From DATCHW01 sp963806045 (lineage in GTDB: Bacteria; Bacteroidota; Ignavibacteria; Tepidaquicellales; Tepidaquicellaceae): DNA of 64,000 nt. The position numbers and the translations under genes were made by a program. Every line of letters begins with the position of its first letter. Within the stretch, counting starts at the first letter, position 1. The stretch lies in NCBI GenBank assembly GCA_963806045.1, contig CAWDWP010000011.1, positions 3,045 through 67,044 on the forward strand, given 5' to 3'. Of this stretch, positions 1 through 9,193 are shown piece by piece. The notes beneath the pieces are model-generated. The model ran no database searches and was not told where the DNA came from. It was given only the letters and a program-made list of their open reading frames with translations.

Positions 1-1752
1 AAAGGGAACCAGCTTGATAGTTTAAACTTTGTTATTTTAAATTATTCAAGTGCATCAGTCAGTAATGCAAATATCACTGCAAACATATATGTATCCCGGG
101 ATTCAATAATAACTACGGATGATAGTTTGATATCGACTTACAATTATGCAAAAAGTTTTACCGCAAAATCATCAGTGATGCTCAATCAAAAAGTAAACCT
201 TCCGGCAATAGGAAAAGAAGCGGGCACTTACTGGGTAGGAGTTATAATATCAGGAGACGATAATTTATCAAACAATACTGTAAGTAAATATGATGCATCA
301 AAGATAATAATTAATAATACTAATAATGTCAGAATTAACGGAATAATTACTTCATCTCAATCAAATAACGGAATCAGCGGAGTAAAATTAAACGGATTTC
401 CAACATCAGTAATGACAGATTACAAAGGATTTTATGAGACAGAAGTAGCTGCGGGATGGAGTGGAACCGTTTCAGCGTCAAAATCAGGATTTACTATCAG
501 TCCACCGGTGACTGCTTATAATGATGTAAATAATGGAACGGTTACGAACTATTCAATTACCAAAAATACATTTACAATTTCCGGTTACGCAAAGTCTCCA
601 ATCGGACAAACAGGGGTCAGAGGAGTGAAGTTAATAGGATTGGCTAATCAACCGGTAACTGATGCGTTGGGATATTTCAGCACTACGGTTTTCGAGGGCT
701 GGTCAGGATGTGTAAATGCCGGAAAACAAGGATGGGATTTTCAAAACGGATATTACTCATATAGTAAAATTAATTCAAATCAGACAGAACAAATAAATGC
801 AGGATTCATAGTTTCGGGTGTTGTTTACAAATCCACAGGAGCGCCTATTCAAAATGTAAAATTAGACGGGTACCCCGGAACTGCAGTATATACAGATGTA
901 ACAGGTCAATACACTACATTTCTTGATTCAGGCTGGGTTGGTACAGTGACACCAAGGTTTTCGGTTATGCAATTTAATCCGGCGAGCAGAAGATACAATG
1001 GTTTAGCGACTTCTTATTATTATCACGATTATCAGGAAGTTCCTGCTATGACATTAAATCTTAAAGTTATTCTAAGCGGAGCATATGCTAAAGAGACTGA
1101 TTCTATGAAATCAGTTTTAAAGCAAAATTCATTATTACCGTCAGTTCCGAACACAGATTACAGTAATATGAATTCTAAATTCGTTTATAAAATTAATCAG
1201 GAAGACTCTGTCTCCGCTTCATTTTGGACCGGCAGCATGAATATAGTTGACTGGATTTCCGTTGAAATCCTTAATTCACAACAAATTCCTGTAGATACTG
1301 TAATCTGTCTTCTGAGAAATGATGGAAGAGTTTTAAGTATAACAGGCGACACATTAATTCCCCTGAATCCGCGTGTTACTGCAGGTCAATATTACATAAT
1401 AGTACGTCATAGGAATCACATTGCGATAATGAGCGCAGCATCAGTTTCAATTTTCGAAAATAGTAATTTATATGATTTTACAACAGGCTTAGACAAGTAT
1501 TATGGCAATGATGCAAAAATGCTGAAGAACGGCTTATACGGGATGTATGCAGGGGATGCTAACTTTGATGGTAACATAAATTCTGAGGACTTAAACTTTT
1601 ATGAAACTGACAGTAAAAACGGAGTTTCCGGTTACAGGATAACAGATTTTAATATTGATGGATATGTGTCAGCATTTGATTTTAATTTACTGGCTCCGAA
1701 TAAAAGAAATTTAGTTAATACAAAAATTCCAAACCTCGTTGCATCAAAATGA
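1..1752 (+). CDS. Secreted multidomain protein with C-terminal dockerin-like domain (5' end outside window)
   Basis: The reading frame is open from base 1, so the gene starts before the window; the first in-frame ATG at 127 is not the true start. The visible part aligns end to end with the protein at 5400-8051: the end of a CARDB-like domain, three repeats carrying a GWSG or GWVG motif (carboxypeptidase-regulatory-like folds), a domain containing RHRNH, then two dockerin-type calcium loops (DANFDGNINSEDLN and DFNIDGYVSAFDFN). By homology the missing N-terminus should carry a signal peptide and trypsin-like protease domain. There is no T9SS tail. It overlaps the next gene by ATGA, so the two are probably translationally coupled. 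Function is inferred; domain calls come from motif reading. Confidence 0.85.
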   Translation, partial: KGNQLDSLNFVILNYSSASVSNANITANIYVSRDSIITTDDSLISTYNYAKSFTAKSSVMLNQKVNLPAIGKEAGTYWVGVIISGDDNLSNNTVSKYDASKIIINNTNNVRINGIITSSQSNNGISGVKLNGFPTSVMTDYKGFYETEVAAGWSGTVSASKSGFTISPPVTAYNDVNNGTVTNYSITKNTFTISGYAKSPIGQTGVRGVKLIGLANQPVTDALGYFSTTVFEGWSGCVNAGKQGWDFQNGYYSYSKINSNQTEQINAGFIVSGVVYKSTGAPIQNVKLDGYPGTAVYTDVTGQYTTFLDSGWVGTVTPRFSVMQFNPASRRYNGLATSYYYHDYQEVPAMTLNLKVILSGAYAKETDSMKSVLKQNSLLPSVPNTDYSNMNSKFVYKINQEDSVSASFWTGSMNIVDWISVEILNSQQIPVDTVICLLRNDGRVLSITGDTLIPLNPRVTAGQYYIIVRHRNHIAIMSAASVSIFENSNLYDFTTGLDKYYGNDAKMLKNGLYGMYAGDANFDGNINSEDLNFYETDSKNGVSGYRITDFNIDGYVSAFDFNLLAPNKRNLVNTKIPNLVASK

Positions 1753-2894
1753 AAACGATTATATTAATATCGTGGTATTTATTAATCGTCCCGTCAGTTC
1801 TGCTTTCGCAGACACTTGACCAGAAGCTGATGCTTGTAAGTAATTCAGGTTTCAACGGGGGAGATTTCATAGTCGATTATCAGATTAGAGGCACAAATTT
1901 ACCTTTAGCAAAAACCGTAGCTTCTCTGATTGCAGATATAATTTACGATACCACAATGTTGAAATTCAAAGGGGGTTCGAACTGGCAGACATTTATTAAT
2001 GATACAAACGGATATTTAAAAAGCATACAAAGCAATAATTCAGAACAAAGCAAGTTTCAGGCAATCAGGATAGCGGTCATGGCTTATGGAGTTAATGCAA
2101 ATCCGCAGGATTCGGTGAAAGGATATAATCTGGAAGATAATTTTTTTACTGTTGTAAGAATAAATTTTACAATTCTGAACCAAGCTTCAAATGCCACATT
2201 GACAATAAAAAGTATAACGAACCAGGCAGGATTGTTCGTAAATCAGAATAACCGGCCGAATTCATTTGAGATTACTGCAATTACACTTTCACCTCCAGTA
2301 ATAATCGTTGATCAACCAATGCCTGTTGAACTTATATCTTTTAATTCATCAGTTAATAAAAATAATGTTTACCTGTACTGGAAAACAGGCAGCGAACAAA
2401 ATAATAAAGGATTTGGAATTGAAAGAAAAACAATAAATGGTTCATGGACTGAAGTTGGATTCGTAAATGGAAAAGGAAATTCAAATACTGAACAGTCATA
2501 CAATTTTGAAAATAAGGATATTAGTTCCGGAAGTTACAATTACAGGTTAAAACAAACTGACTACAACGGTAATTATAAATATTTCAATCTCAATGGTGCG
2601 GTCAGTATCAGTACGCCTTCTAAATATTCAGTTTCACAAAATTATCCGAATCCGTTCAATCCCGTTACAAAGATTGATTACGAAGTAGCAAGCGATTCAA
2701 AAGTGAAAATCTCGATATTTGATATTACAGGACGAGAATTGCAGACTCTGTTAAATGAAAGAAAGCCTGCAGGATATTACTCATTAACTTTCAATGCAGG
2801 AAATTTATCAAGCGGAACATATTTTTACAGATTAATCGCAGATGAAGGAAATTCGAAGTTTGCTGAGATAAAAAAAATGATATTAATAAAGTAA
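1749..2894 (+). CDS. Cohesin-like domain protein with T9SS type A sorting tail, copy 1
   Basis: The 381-residue protein has a signal peptide (about 1-20, ending near LLSQT). A cohesin-like beta-sandwich follows (about 22-180): a GGDFIVDYQIRGTN strand, the ADIIYDTTMLKF signature, and late strands resembling VVRINFTIL and LTIKSIT. Next is a fibronectin-III-like domain (about 190-285) with the YNYRLKQTDYNGNY motif. The C-terminus is a T9SS tail (about 293-381) with QNYPNPFNP, FDITGREL and a final KKMILIK. The start ATG sits in the ATGA overlap with the upstream dockerin-bearing gene. I infer that it is exported by T9SS, attached to the cell surface, and binds the partner's dockerin-like domain. 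It is a close paralogue of the protein at 8048-9193. Confidence 0.85.
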   Translation: MKTIILISWYLLIVPSVLLSQTLDQKLMLVSNSGFNGGDFIVDYQIRGTNLPLAKTVASLIADIIYDTTMLKFKGGSNWQTFINDTNGYLKSIQSNNSEQSKFQAIRIAVMAYGVNANPQDSVKGYNLEDNFFTVVRINFTILNQASNATLTIKSITNQAGLFVNQNNRPNSFEITAITLSPPVIIVDQPMPVELISFNSSVNKNNVYLYWKTGSEQNNKGFGIERKTINGSWTEVGFVNGKGNSNTEQSYNFENKDISSGSYNYRLKQTDYNGNYKYFNLNGAVSISTPSKYSVSQNYPNPFNPVTKIDYEVASDSKVKISIFDITGRELQTLLNERKPAGYYSLTFNAGNLSSGTYFYRLIADEGNSKFAEIKKMILIK

Positions 2895-3203
2895 TTAGTG
2901 TTTGGGCTCATTTATCAAGTGAGAAGATAAATGAATTTGACCTCCAAATAGAGTGCCCTTTGGAAAAGAAGGAAAATGAAGATTTAAATGAACAATGGAA
3001 AGAGGTTGAAAAGAAAAACAAAGAAATAAAAACAAGATACTATGTACGGTTTTGATATTAAATGAACAGGAACGTATACGAGAATTAATTTGTTCTTTTA
3101 ATAATATTTTTCATGACTCTCTCTGCCGTAAATAATGGGGAGATTTTCTCGGCAGAGAACTCCTTTAGAGCCCGGAAAGAAACAATTTTCGGGCTCTTTT
3201 TTT
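2895..3203 (+). promoter_or_regulatory. Structured 3' UTR of cassette 1 (three hairpins)
   Basis: This non-coding stretch is conserved after both cassettes. It has a stem TCATTTATC/GATAAATGA (2908-2916 with 2926-2934), then a GAGTGCCCTTTGG block that could pair with the upstream TTTGGGCTC. After a less conserved spacer come a stem TCTCTGCCG/CGGCAGAGA (3120-3128 with 3150-3158) and the terminator. Stem bases differ between copies in paired positions, which supports RNA structure. Confidence 0.5.
3167..3203 (+). terminator. Rho-independent terminator of cassette 1
   Basis: Stem AGAGCCCG/CGGGCTCT (3167-3174 with 3190-3197), about 15-nt loop, followed by a run of T. In copy 2 the same stem has a C-G pair replaced by T-A. 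Confidence 0.8.
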
Positions 3204-3286
3204 GTGGAGTATGAAATAAATCGTTAGTCCCCCCCCCATCGGAGGACAGGTTCGGAACTATGAAATTTTAATAATCAATTAATAAT

Positions 3287-4957
3287 TTATTTTATAAGAA
3301 CTGCTTTTTTCGTCATTATATAATTTTGTCCATTGCCTTCGGCATTAATTCTGTAGAAATACATTCCGCTCGAGAGATCATTTCCATTCATCTGGACTGT
3401 ATAATATCCCGCAGCTTTTGTTTCGTTCATAAGTGTCATCACTTCACGACCGCTGATATCATATAATTTCATTGAAACTTTACTATCGTAAGGTAAATCA
3501 AAATCAATCTTCGTGTTAGGATTAAACGGATTCGGATAATTTTGTGAAATATCAAATTTATTCGGAACGCCTATTACTATCTGACCTATAAGATTGAAAT
3601 ATTCAAAATTGCCGTTATAATCTATTTGTTTTAACCTGTAATTATATTTTCCTGTATTGAGTTTCTTGTCAATAAATGAATAATTGGTCGGTGTTGTTTT
3701 AGTACCATTTCCTGTCATATAGCCGACTTTTTCCCAATTGTTATTCAGAGAGGAGCGAAATATTTCAAACCCAGAATTATTTGTTTCGGTAGCTGTTACC
3801 CAGTTTAGTTTTACATCTTTTGAAAATGCGATTGCTGTGAAGGAAATAAGTTCGACAGGAAGTAAACCTGTGACAGAATTATAATTTCCAACAATAAATG
3901 GCGAGAAACTTGATATAAAAGATGTATTTGTTAAAGTGTAAAGACTTCCTGACGGACCTGAGATGCTTCCGCTAATTACATCATATCCCGTAATAGAATT
4001 AAAATGTCCAATATCGTAGAGATTAGGGTTTAAATTAGGATTGAAATTAGCTCCAAAATCTGCGGTTCCAAATAAAAATTGAATTGTTGCATTTGACCCT
4101 CCTGCAATCTCTTCTGAAATAGTCCATTCTTTATTAATAACTTCATTAGGTTGTGAAGGAGGAAATGTTATGCCTCTAGATACATTTACTCCAAAGATAT
4201 CATTGGTTGAAGTATTATCAAGTTTAATTTTTACAGGATTATATGAACCTGCTGTCGGACCTACAGGAAAAGAGACATAAACATCATCATTTTTAACCGT
4301 TTGTTTTAACTGACCTGTCCTGTTAGTCACTATGTAATTATTATTGTCAACTCCTGAAATGGATCCTGATGAACCCATGCTTATATTATTATTCCCCAGA
4401 ATAATTTGACCATTAATAAAAGTAAGCACCCCGTTGACTGTCATATCGTTCGAAAAAGTTATTGTCCCTCCATTTATAATTAAATTATAAAAATTAGTAA
4501 ATAATGAAGGCAACTTATGTGTTGAAGTTAACTGGACAGTACCGATTCCCGGATTAAAAGTGTTATTTTGTCCTTTGTCTTTAAAAATCTGACAAATCAG
4601 AGTACCGCCATTCGTCATATCAATTGCACCAAAAGAAACACCGGCTCCAAGAGTCACAAATCCACTAACTGTTACTATTGAACCATTTTCAAATGTTAAT
4701 GTGCCATCACCTTTTTCGGGTTTTTTGGAACCTAATTGTATACTTGCACAAACCGCATTATCAACATCAACATTTAAAGTCGCATATTTGCCAACTATTA
4801 TATCATCATTTACTCCTGGCTGTCCAGCGGGTCCCGAACCCTCTGTTATTGCACTCCAGTTTTTATCTAAGCTAACGGTAATTGTTACAGCGAATAAATC
4901 CGCCTTAAACAACAGTACCGAAAAGCAGATTACAAGAAATAAATTTAATTTTCTCAT
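3287..4957 (-). CDS. Secreted T9SS type A sorting domain protein
   Basis: The 556-residue protein begins with a signal peptide (MRKLNLFLVICFSVLLF, cleavage near ADLFA). A long Gly/Asn/Thr-rich beta region follows (about 25-365) with repeated short strands, consistent with a right-handed beta-helix or similar passenger. Then come a fibronectin-III-like domain (LPVELISFTAIAF to YNYRLKQIDYNGNFEYFNL) and a T9SS tail with QNYPNPFNP, YDISGREVM and a terminal KKAVLIK. The start has a strong Shine-Dalgarno (GAGG about 12 bases upstream of the ATG). It lies between the two cassettes on the opposite strand and converges on the terminator of cassette 1. The cargo function is unknown; no catalytic motif is visible. 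Confidence 0.85.
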   Translation of the reverse strand: MRKLNLFLVICFSVLLFKADLFAVTITVSLDKNWSAITEGSGPAGQPGVNDDIIVGKYATLNVDVDNAVCASIQLGSKKPEKGDGTLTFENGSIVTVSGFVTLGAGVSFGAIDMTNGGTLICQIFKDKGQNNTFNPGIGTVQLTSTHKLPSLFTNFYNLIINGGTITFSNDMTVNGVLTFINGQIILGNNNISMGSSGSISGVDNNNYIVTNRTGQLKQTVKNDDVYVSFPVGPTAGSYNPVKIKLDNTSTNDIFGVNVSRGITFPPSQPNEVINKEWTISEEIAGGSNATIQFLFGTADFGANFNPNLNPNLYDIGHFNSITGYDVISGSISGPSGSLYTLTNTSFISSFSPFIVGNYNSVTGLLPVELISFTAIAFSKDVKLNWVTATETNNSGFEIFRSSLNNNWEKVGYMTGNGTKTTPTNYSFIDKKLNTGKYNYRLKQIDYNGNFEYFNLIGQIVIGVPNKFDISQNYPNPFNPNTKIDFDLPYDSKVSMKLYDISGREVMTLMNETKAAGYYTVQMNGNDLSSGMYFYRINAEGNGQNYIMTKKAVLIK

Positions 4958-5012
4958 TATGTTTTTTCCTCTATAGAAAAATATTTCTATATTTTAATAT
5001 TAAAAATTCTAA

Positions 5013-5133
5013 CCGAAGGTATGGAAAGGAAGATGAACTTGTAATAGTGCGAAAGGATGAAAAAGGGGCTACTCCGTATGGATTAGAATTCAATCTACTA
5101 GGAAACATAGTTGGAAGTCTAAAAGAAAAGTAA
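5013..5133 (+). pseudogene. Possible gene remnant (C-terminal fragment, no start)
   Basis: An open frame of about 40 codons ends at the TAA at 5131-5133. It has amino-acid-like composition (ELVIVRKDEKGATPYGLEFN, ending GSLKEK) but no in-frame ATG and no recognisable family. It may be the tail of a lost gene or chance. Confidence 0.2.
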
Positions 5134-5268
5134 TTCTCAATAATTATTGAAATAGTTAACTCCTTTTTATCGTTTACACTTTACAAATTAAACATACACT
5201 CTAACTCAATTCTGATTTGAATGCTTAATCTTTATTAAACTATTAAAACAGTGTTATTTCTCACAATG

Positions 5269-5301
5269 TCGAAAAATGTCTCATTATGAGACATTTTTCG
5301 A
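5269..5301. promoter_or_regulatory. Perfect 16-bp inverted repeat, possible regulator-binding site or hairpin
   Basis: Half-site TCGAAAAATGTCTCAT is repeated in perfect inverted orientation around a single central base. The stem can be extended past a one-base bulge (ATGT/ACAT). It lies about 85 bp upstream of the predicted transcription start of cassette 2, where an activator or enhancer-binding protein would sit. It could also form an RNA hairpin, but no U-tract follows. Confidence 0.5.
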
Positions 5302-5341
5302 ACATAAATCCATTTTAGAGTTGTTATTGATAAGATTATTT

Positions 5342-5363
5342 TTGGCATAAATATTGCTATAAT
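5342..5363 (+). promoter_or_regulatory. Promoter of cassette 2 (sigma-54-like and/or extended -10)
   Basis: TTGGCATAAATATTGCT (5342-5358) fits the sigma-54 -24/-12 pattern, with GG and GC exactly 10 bases apart. The same segment contains TGCTATAAT, a perfect extended -10 for the housekeeping sigma, though without a good -35. The expected start is near 5369, which leaves the ATG at 5373 almost leaderless and favours the ATG at 5400. Confidence 0.4.
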
Positions 5364-5399
5364 TGAGACTAGATGATAAAATTTACTAAAAATGAGGCA

Positions 5400-8051
5400 A
5401 TGGGAACAAAAAATTTACAAACAAATTTCGATAAAACAATTATTTATATTGTAATTCTCCTTTCCTTCGGAATTGTCTCAAAACTAGACTCTCAAACGTA
5501 TTTAGAATATAATATCGCGACTGGAATAACCTCCCAAATTCCATTTTCTTATATAAGTTCATCCAATTCTGCTAACACTAACAGTAATTCAGGAATTTTA
5601 TTTGGAAACACAAGTTCTGACACAAGCAGGTCATTTTTCCCCCTTGATATTGTAAATGACCCTAATGCTTTTCCATGGAGAATCGTCGTTAAAATAGGTA
5701 CAGCAACTGGAATTCTGATAGATCCCTATCACATATTAACCGCCGGTCATGTATTAGACTTTTCCCCTTATTTCACCAACGTTATAATATCGCCCGGTTA
5801 TGCTCTCGGCGATTCTCCCTATGGAATTTGCAAATCGGAATTACTCTATAGATTGTCAGATTTTGCCCCCGGAAGCTCGACTGATATTGCAATAATAAAA
5901 CTCGACAGACCGATAGGTGCATTAACTGGATGGAGCGGTTATGGATACAACAATACTGACACCTACTTTCAGACAAACATATTTTTTAATCCGAGTTATC
6001 CGGGTTCAGGAATTTATGACGGAGAACTGGTTTATAACTGGAAAGGCGCATTAAATGCAGTCTTACCTGATTTTATATATTCTTTCAGACAGGGAATTTC
6101 AGGAATGAGCGGTAGCCCGATATTTGTAAATACAGGAAATGATAAAGTCACTTATGGAATATTAACAACTTCCGGAGTCAAATTTACCAGAATAACTCCT
6201 AATAAATATGACGGAATAAATAAGATTATCGATAGAAACACACCGACTTCACTTCACATGGTGCCGTTATATACTAAAGTATATCCGGAAATATTAAAAT
6301 CCGGGAGCACATTTGACAGTTTAAGCTTTAATGTCTTAAACTATTCCAGCGTTGCTATTAATGATGAAAATATTACCGCGAATATTTACCTCTCGGCAGA
6401 TTCAATAATTACAGCATCAGACAGTTTGATTGGAACATATAATTATGTAACTAATTTTACACCAAAATCATCAGTTCAGTTTTCACAAAAAGTTAATCTT
6501 CCGGCAATTACAAAACCCGCAGGCACATACTGGATTGGGGTAATAGTATCAGGAAATAACACAACGGAAAACAACGCAGTAAGTGCGTATGATGCCGCTA
6601 AATTGACAATCAATAATACAAATAATATTAAAGTATGCGGAACCATTACATCAACCCAATCGAATGACGGAATAAGCGGAATCTCAATAACCGGATTTCC
6701 GTATAAAGTTGTAACTGATTGTAAAGGTTATTATGAAACTATGGTTCCTGAAGGTTGGAGCGGAACAGTAACATTAGCAAAAGAAGGATATACAATTACA
6801 CCTGCTAGTAATGTCTACAGTGGTTTTACACAAGCAACAGTTAATGACTATACTGTTTCAAAAAACATTTTTACAGTGGCAGGATATGTGAAATCACCAA
6901 TCTCTCAACATGGAATATCGGGTGCATCAGTTTCCGGGCTTGTCGGACAACCGAAAACGAATATTGACGGGTATTATTCAGCATATATTTATCAGGGCTG
7001 GTCAGGTTATGTAACTATAGTAAAACCAAGATGGGATATGAAGAACGGATCTTACTCATATTGCAAAATTAATTCAAATAAAACAGAACAGATACAAGCA
7101 GGATTCACAGTTGCAGGCATTCTATATAAACCTAACGGAGATCCTGTTCAAAATGCAAAATTAGACGGATTCCCAGGAACTGCAGTATATTCAGATGAAA
7201 ACGGTCAATATAGAACATTTCTTGATTCAGGCTGGGTCGGAACGGTGAGACCTATATTTTCAGGAATGCAATTTGATCCGGTGAACAGGACATATAATAA
7301 TTTAGTCACTTCATATTATTATCACGATTACCAGGAAATTCTCCCTATGGCTCTGAATCTGAGAGTGATGTTAAGCGGAGCATATGTGAAAGGAACTGAT
7401 ACGATGAATTCAGTTTTTAAACAAAACTCATTATTACCTTCAGTTCCAAACGCAGATTACAGCGACGTTGATACGAAATTCTGTTATAAAGTTAAATCTG
7501 AAGATTCAGTTTCCTCGGCATTTTGGAATGGAAGTATGAATATAGTTGATTGGATTTCGATGGAAATACTAAATTCCCAATTAGATCCTGTGGATACTGT
7601 AGTCTGTTTATTAAGAAATGACGGAAGAGTTTTAAGTATAACAGGCGACACATTAATTCCCCTGAATTACAGGGTTACTGCAGGTCAATATTACATTATC
7701 GTTCGACACAGAAATCACATTGCAATAATGAGCTCAGCATTAGTTTCAATTTTTGAATACACTGATTTATATGATTTCACTACAGGTTTGGATAAATATT
7801 ATGGTTATGATGCGAAAAGATTAAAGAATGGATTATACGGGATGTATTCAGGGGATGCAAACTTCGATGGCAAAATAAACTCCGATGACTTTAACCTTTA
7901 CGAAACCGACGGTAATAACGGAGCTTCCGGTTATAGAATAACAGATTTTAATATTGACGGATATGTGACAACATTTGATTTTGATTTATTTGCTCCGAAT
8001 AAAAGAAATTTAATTACTACAAAAATTCCTAAACTTGGTACATCAAAATGA
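5400..8051 (+). CDS. Secreted trypsin-like serine protease with CARDB, repeat and dockerin-like domains
   Basis: I prefer the ATG at 5400 (883 residues); an in-frame ATG at 5373 would add nine residues but sits 3-4 bases from the predicted transcription start. A signal peptide (IIYIVILLSFGIVSKLDSQ) is followed by an S1-type protease domain with all three catalytic motifs: LTAGHV (His), DIAIIKLD (Asp) and GISGMSGSPIF (Ser). Next are a CARDB-like domain (about 300-420), three repeats each with GWSG or GWVG (about 425-640), a domain with DWISMEIL and RHRNH, and a C-terminal dockerin-like pair (DANFDGKINSDDFN, DFNIDGYVTTFDFD). No T9SS tail is present. The stop overlaps the next start (ATGA). It is a full-length paralogue of the truncated gene at 1-1752. 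Confidence 0.88.
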   Translation: MGTKNLQTNFDKTIIYIVILLSFGIVSKLDSQTYLEYNIATGITSQIPFSYISSSNSANTNSNSGILFGNTSSDTSRSFFPLDIVNDPNAFPWRIVVKIGTATGILIDPYHILTAGHVLDFSPYFTNVIISPGYALGDSPYGICKSELLYRLSDFAPGSSTDIAIIKLDRPIGALTGWSGYGYNNTDTYFQTNIFFNPSYPGSGIYDGELVYNWKGALNAVLPDFIYSFRQGISGMSGSPIFVNTGNDKVTYGILTTSGVKFTRITPNKYDGINKIIDRNTPTSLHMVPLYTKVYPEILKSGSTFDSLSFNVLNYSSVAINDENITANIYLSADSIITASDSLIGTYNYVTNFTPKSSVQFSQKVNLPAITKPAGTYWIGVIVSGNNTTENNAVSAYDAAKLTINNTNNIKVCGTITSTQSNDGISGISITGFPYKVVTDCKGYYETMVPEGWSGTVTLAKEGYTITPASNVYSGFTQATVNDYTVSKNIFTVAGYVKSPISQHGISGASVSGLVGQPKTNIDGYYSAYIYQGWSGYVTIVKPRWDMKNGSYSYCKINSNKTEQIQAGFTVAGILYKPNGDPVQNAKLDGFPGTAVYSDENGQYRTFLDSGWVGTVRPIFSGMQFDPVNRTYNNLVTSYYYHDYQEILPMALNLRVMLSGAYVKGTDTMNSVFKQNSLLPSVPNADYSDVDTKFCYKVKSEDSVSSAFWNGSMNIVDWISMEILNSQLDPVDTVVCLLRNDGRVLSITGDTLIPLNYRVTAGQYYIIVRHRNHIAIMSSALVSIFEYTDLYDFTTGLDKYYGYDAKRLKNGLYGMYSGDANFDGKINSDDFNLYETDGNNGASGYRITDFNIDGYVTTFDFDLFAPNKRNLITTKIPKLGTSK

Positions 8052-9193
8052 AGAAAATTTTATTAATAGTATGGTTTTTAATTATCGTCCCGGTAGTTCT
8101 GTTATCGCAAACAATTGACCAGAAGCTTTTGCTTGTAAGTAATTCAGGAAACACAGGAGGAGAATTCATAGTTAATTATCAGATTAGAGGAACAAATTTA
8201 CCTTTAGCAAAAACCATCGCATCCCTGAATGCAGATATAATTTATGATACCACAATATTGAAATTCATTGGGGGCTCGAACTGGCTTTCACAATTAAGCG
8301 ATACAAACGGATATGCTAAAAGCATACAGAGCAATAATTCTGAACAAAGTAAGTTTCAGGCAATCAGAATAGCTGTTATGGCTTATGGCGTGAATGGAAC
8401 TCCTCAGGATTCTGTCAAAGGTTATAATTTAGAAGATAATTATGTAACAATAGTGACACTGAATTTTACAATTCTGAGTCAAGCTTCAAATGTCTCCTTA
8501 ACAATTAAAAATATAACTAACCAGGCGGGTTTGTTTGTAAATCCCGGTAACCAGCCTAATTCATTTGAAATTACTGCAGTTACACTTTCAGCGCCTATTT
8601 TGATTATAGATCAACCAATGCCTGTTGAACTTATATCTTTTAATTCTTCAGTTAAGAAAAATGATGTTTCGTTGTCCTGGAAAACAGGAAGTGAGCAAAA
8701 CAATAAAGGGTTTGGAATTGAAAGAAAAACAATAAATGGTTCCTGGAATGAAGTTGGGTTTGTGAACGGAAAAGGAAATTCAAATACTGAGCAGTCATAC
8801 AATTTTGAGAATAAAGATATTAGTTCCGGAAGTTACAATTACAGGCTAAAACAAACTGACTACAATGGCAATTATAAATATTTCAATCTTAATGGTGCGG
8901 TCAGTATAAGCACGCCTTCCAAATATGCGGTTTCACAAAATTATCCGAACCCGTTCAATCCGGTTACAAAGATTGATTACGAAGTAGCAAGCGATTCGAA
9001 AGTGAAAATCTCGGTATTTGATATCACAGGACGGGAATTGCAGACTCTGTTAAATGAAAGAAAGCCTGCAGGATATTACTCATTAACTTTCAATGCAGAA
9101 AATCTTTCAAGCGGAACATATTTTTACAGGGTAATTGCAGATGAAGGAAATCAGAAGTTTGCAGAGACAAAGAAAATGATATTAGTAAAATAA
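8048..9193 (+). CDS. Cohesin-like domain protein with T9SS type A sorting tail, copy 2
   Basis: This 381-residue protein is nearly collinear with the one at 1749-2894: signal peptide, cohesin-like sandwich (GGEFIVNYQIRGTN, NADIIYDTTILKF, VTLNFTIL), fibronectin-III-like domain, and a T9SS tail (QNYPNPFNP, FDITGREL, final KKMILVK). Conservation is highest in the fibronectin-like and tail regions and lower in the cohesin-like part, as expected if each copy co-varies with its own partner. The ATGA overlap with the protease gene is preserved in both copies. Predicted role: surface anchor or T9SS carrier for the dockerin-bearing protease. The pairing is inference. Confidence 0.85.
   Translation: MKKILLIVWFLIIVPVVLLSQTIDQKLLLVSNSGNTGGEFIVNYQIRGTNLPLAKTIASLNADIIYDTTILKFIGGSNWLSQLSDTNGYAKSIQSNNSEQSKFQAIRIAVMAYGVNGTPQDSVKGYNLEDNYVTIVTLNFTILSQASNVSLTIKNITNQAGLFVNPGNQPNSFEITAVTLSAPILIIDQPMPVELISFNSSVKKNDVSLSWKTGSEQNNKGFGIERKTINGSWNEVGFVNGKGNSNTEQSYNFENKDISSGSYNYRLKQTDYNGNYKYFNLNGAVSISTPSKYAVSQNYPNPFNPVTKIDYEVASDSKVKISVFDITGRELQTLLNERKPAGYYSLTFNAENLSSGTYFYRVIADEGNQKFAETKKMILVK

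Noticed and set aside
3229..3237. Run of nine C as a possible phase-variation tract
   Set aside because: It lies between convergent gene ends, outside any reading frame or promoter spacer, so it cannot switch a gene on or off in an obvious way.
4678..4976. Plus-strand frames of 65 and 91 codons
   Set aside because: Antisense to the intact T9SS gene at 3287-4957, low-complexity His/Leu/Ser content, no start signals.
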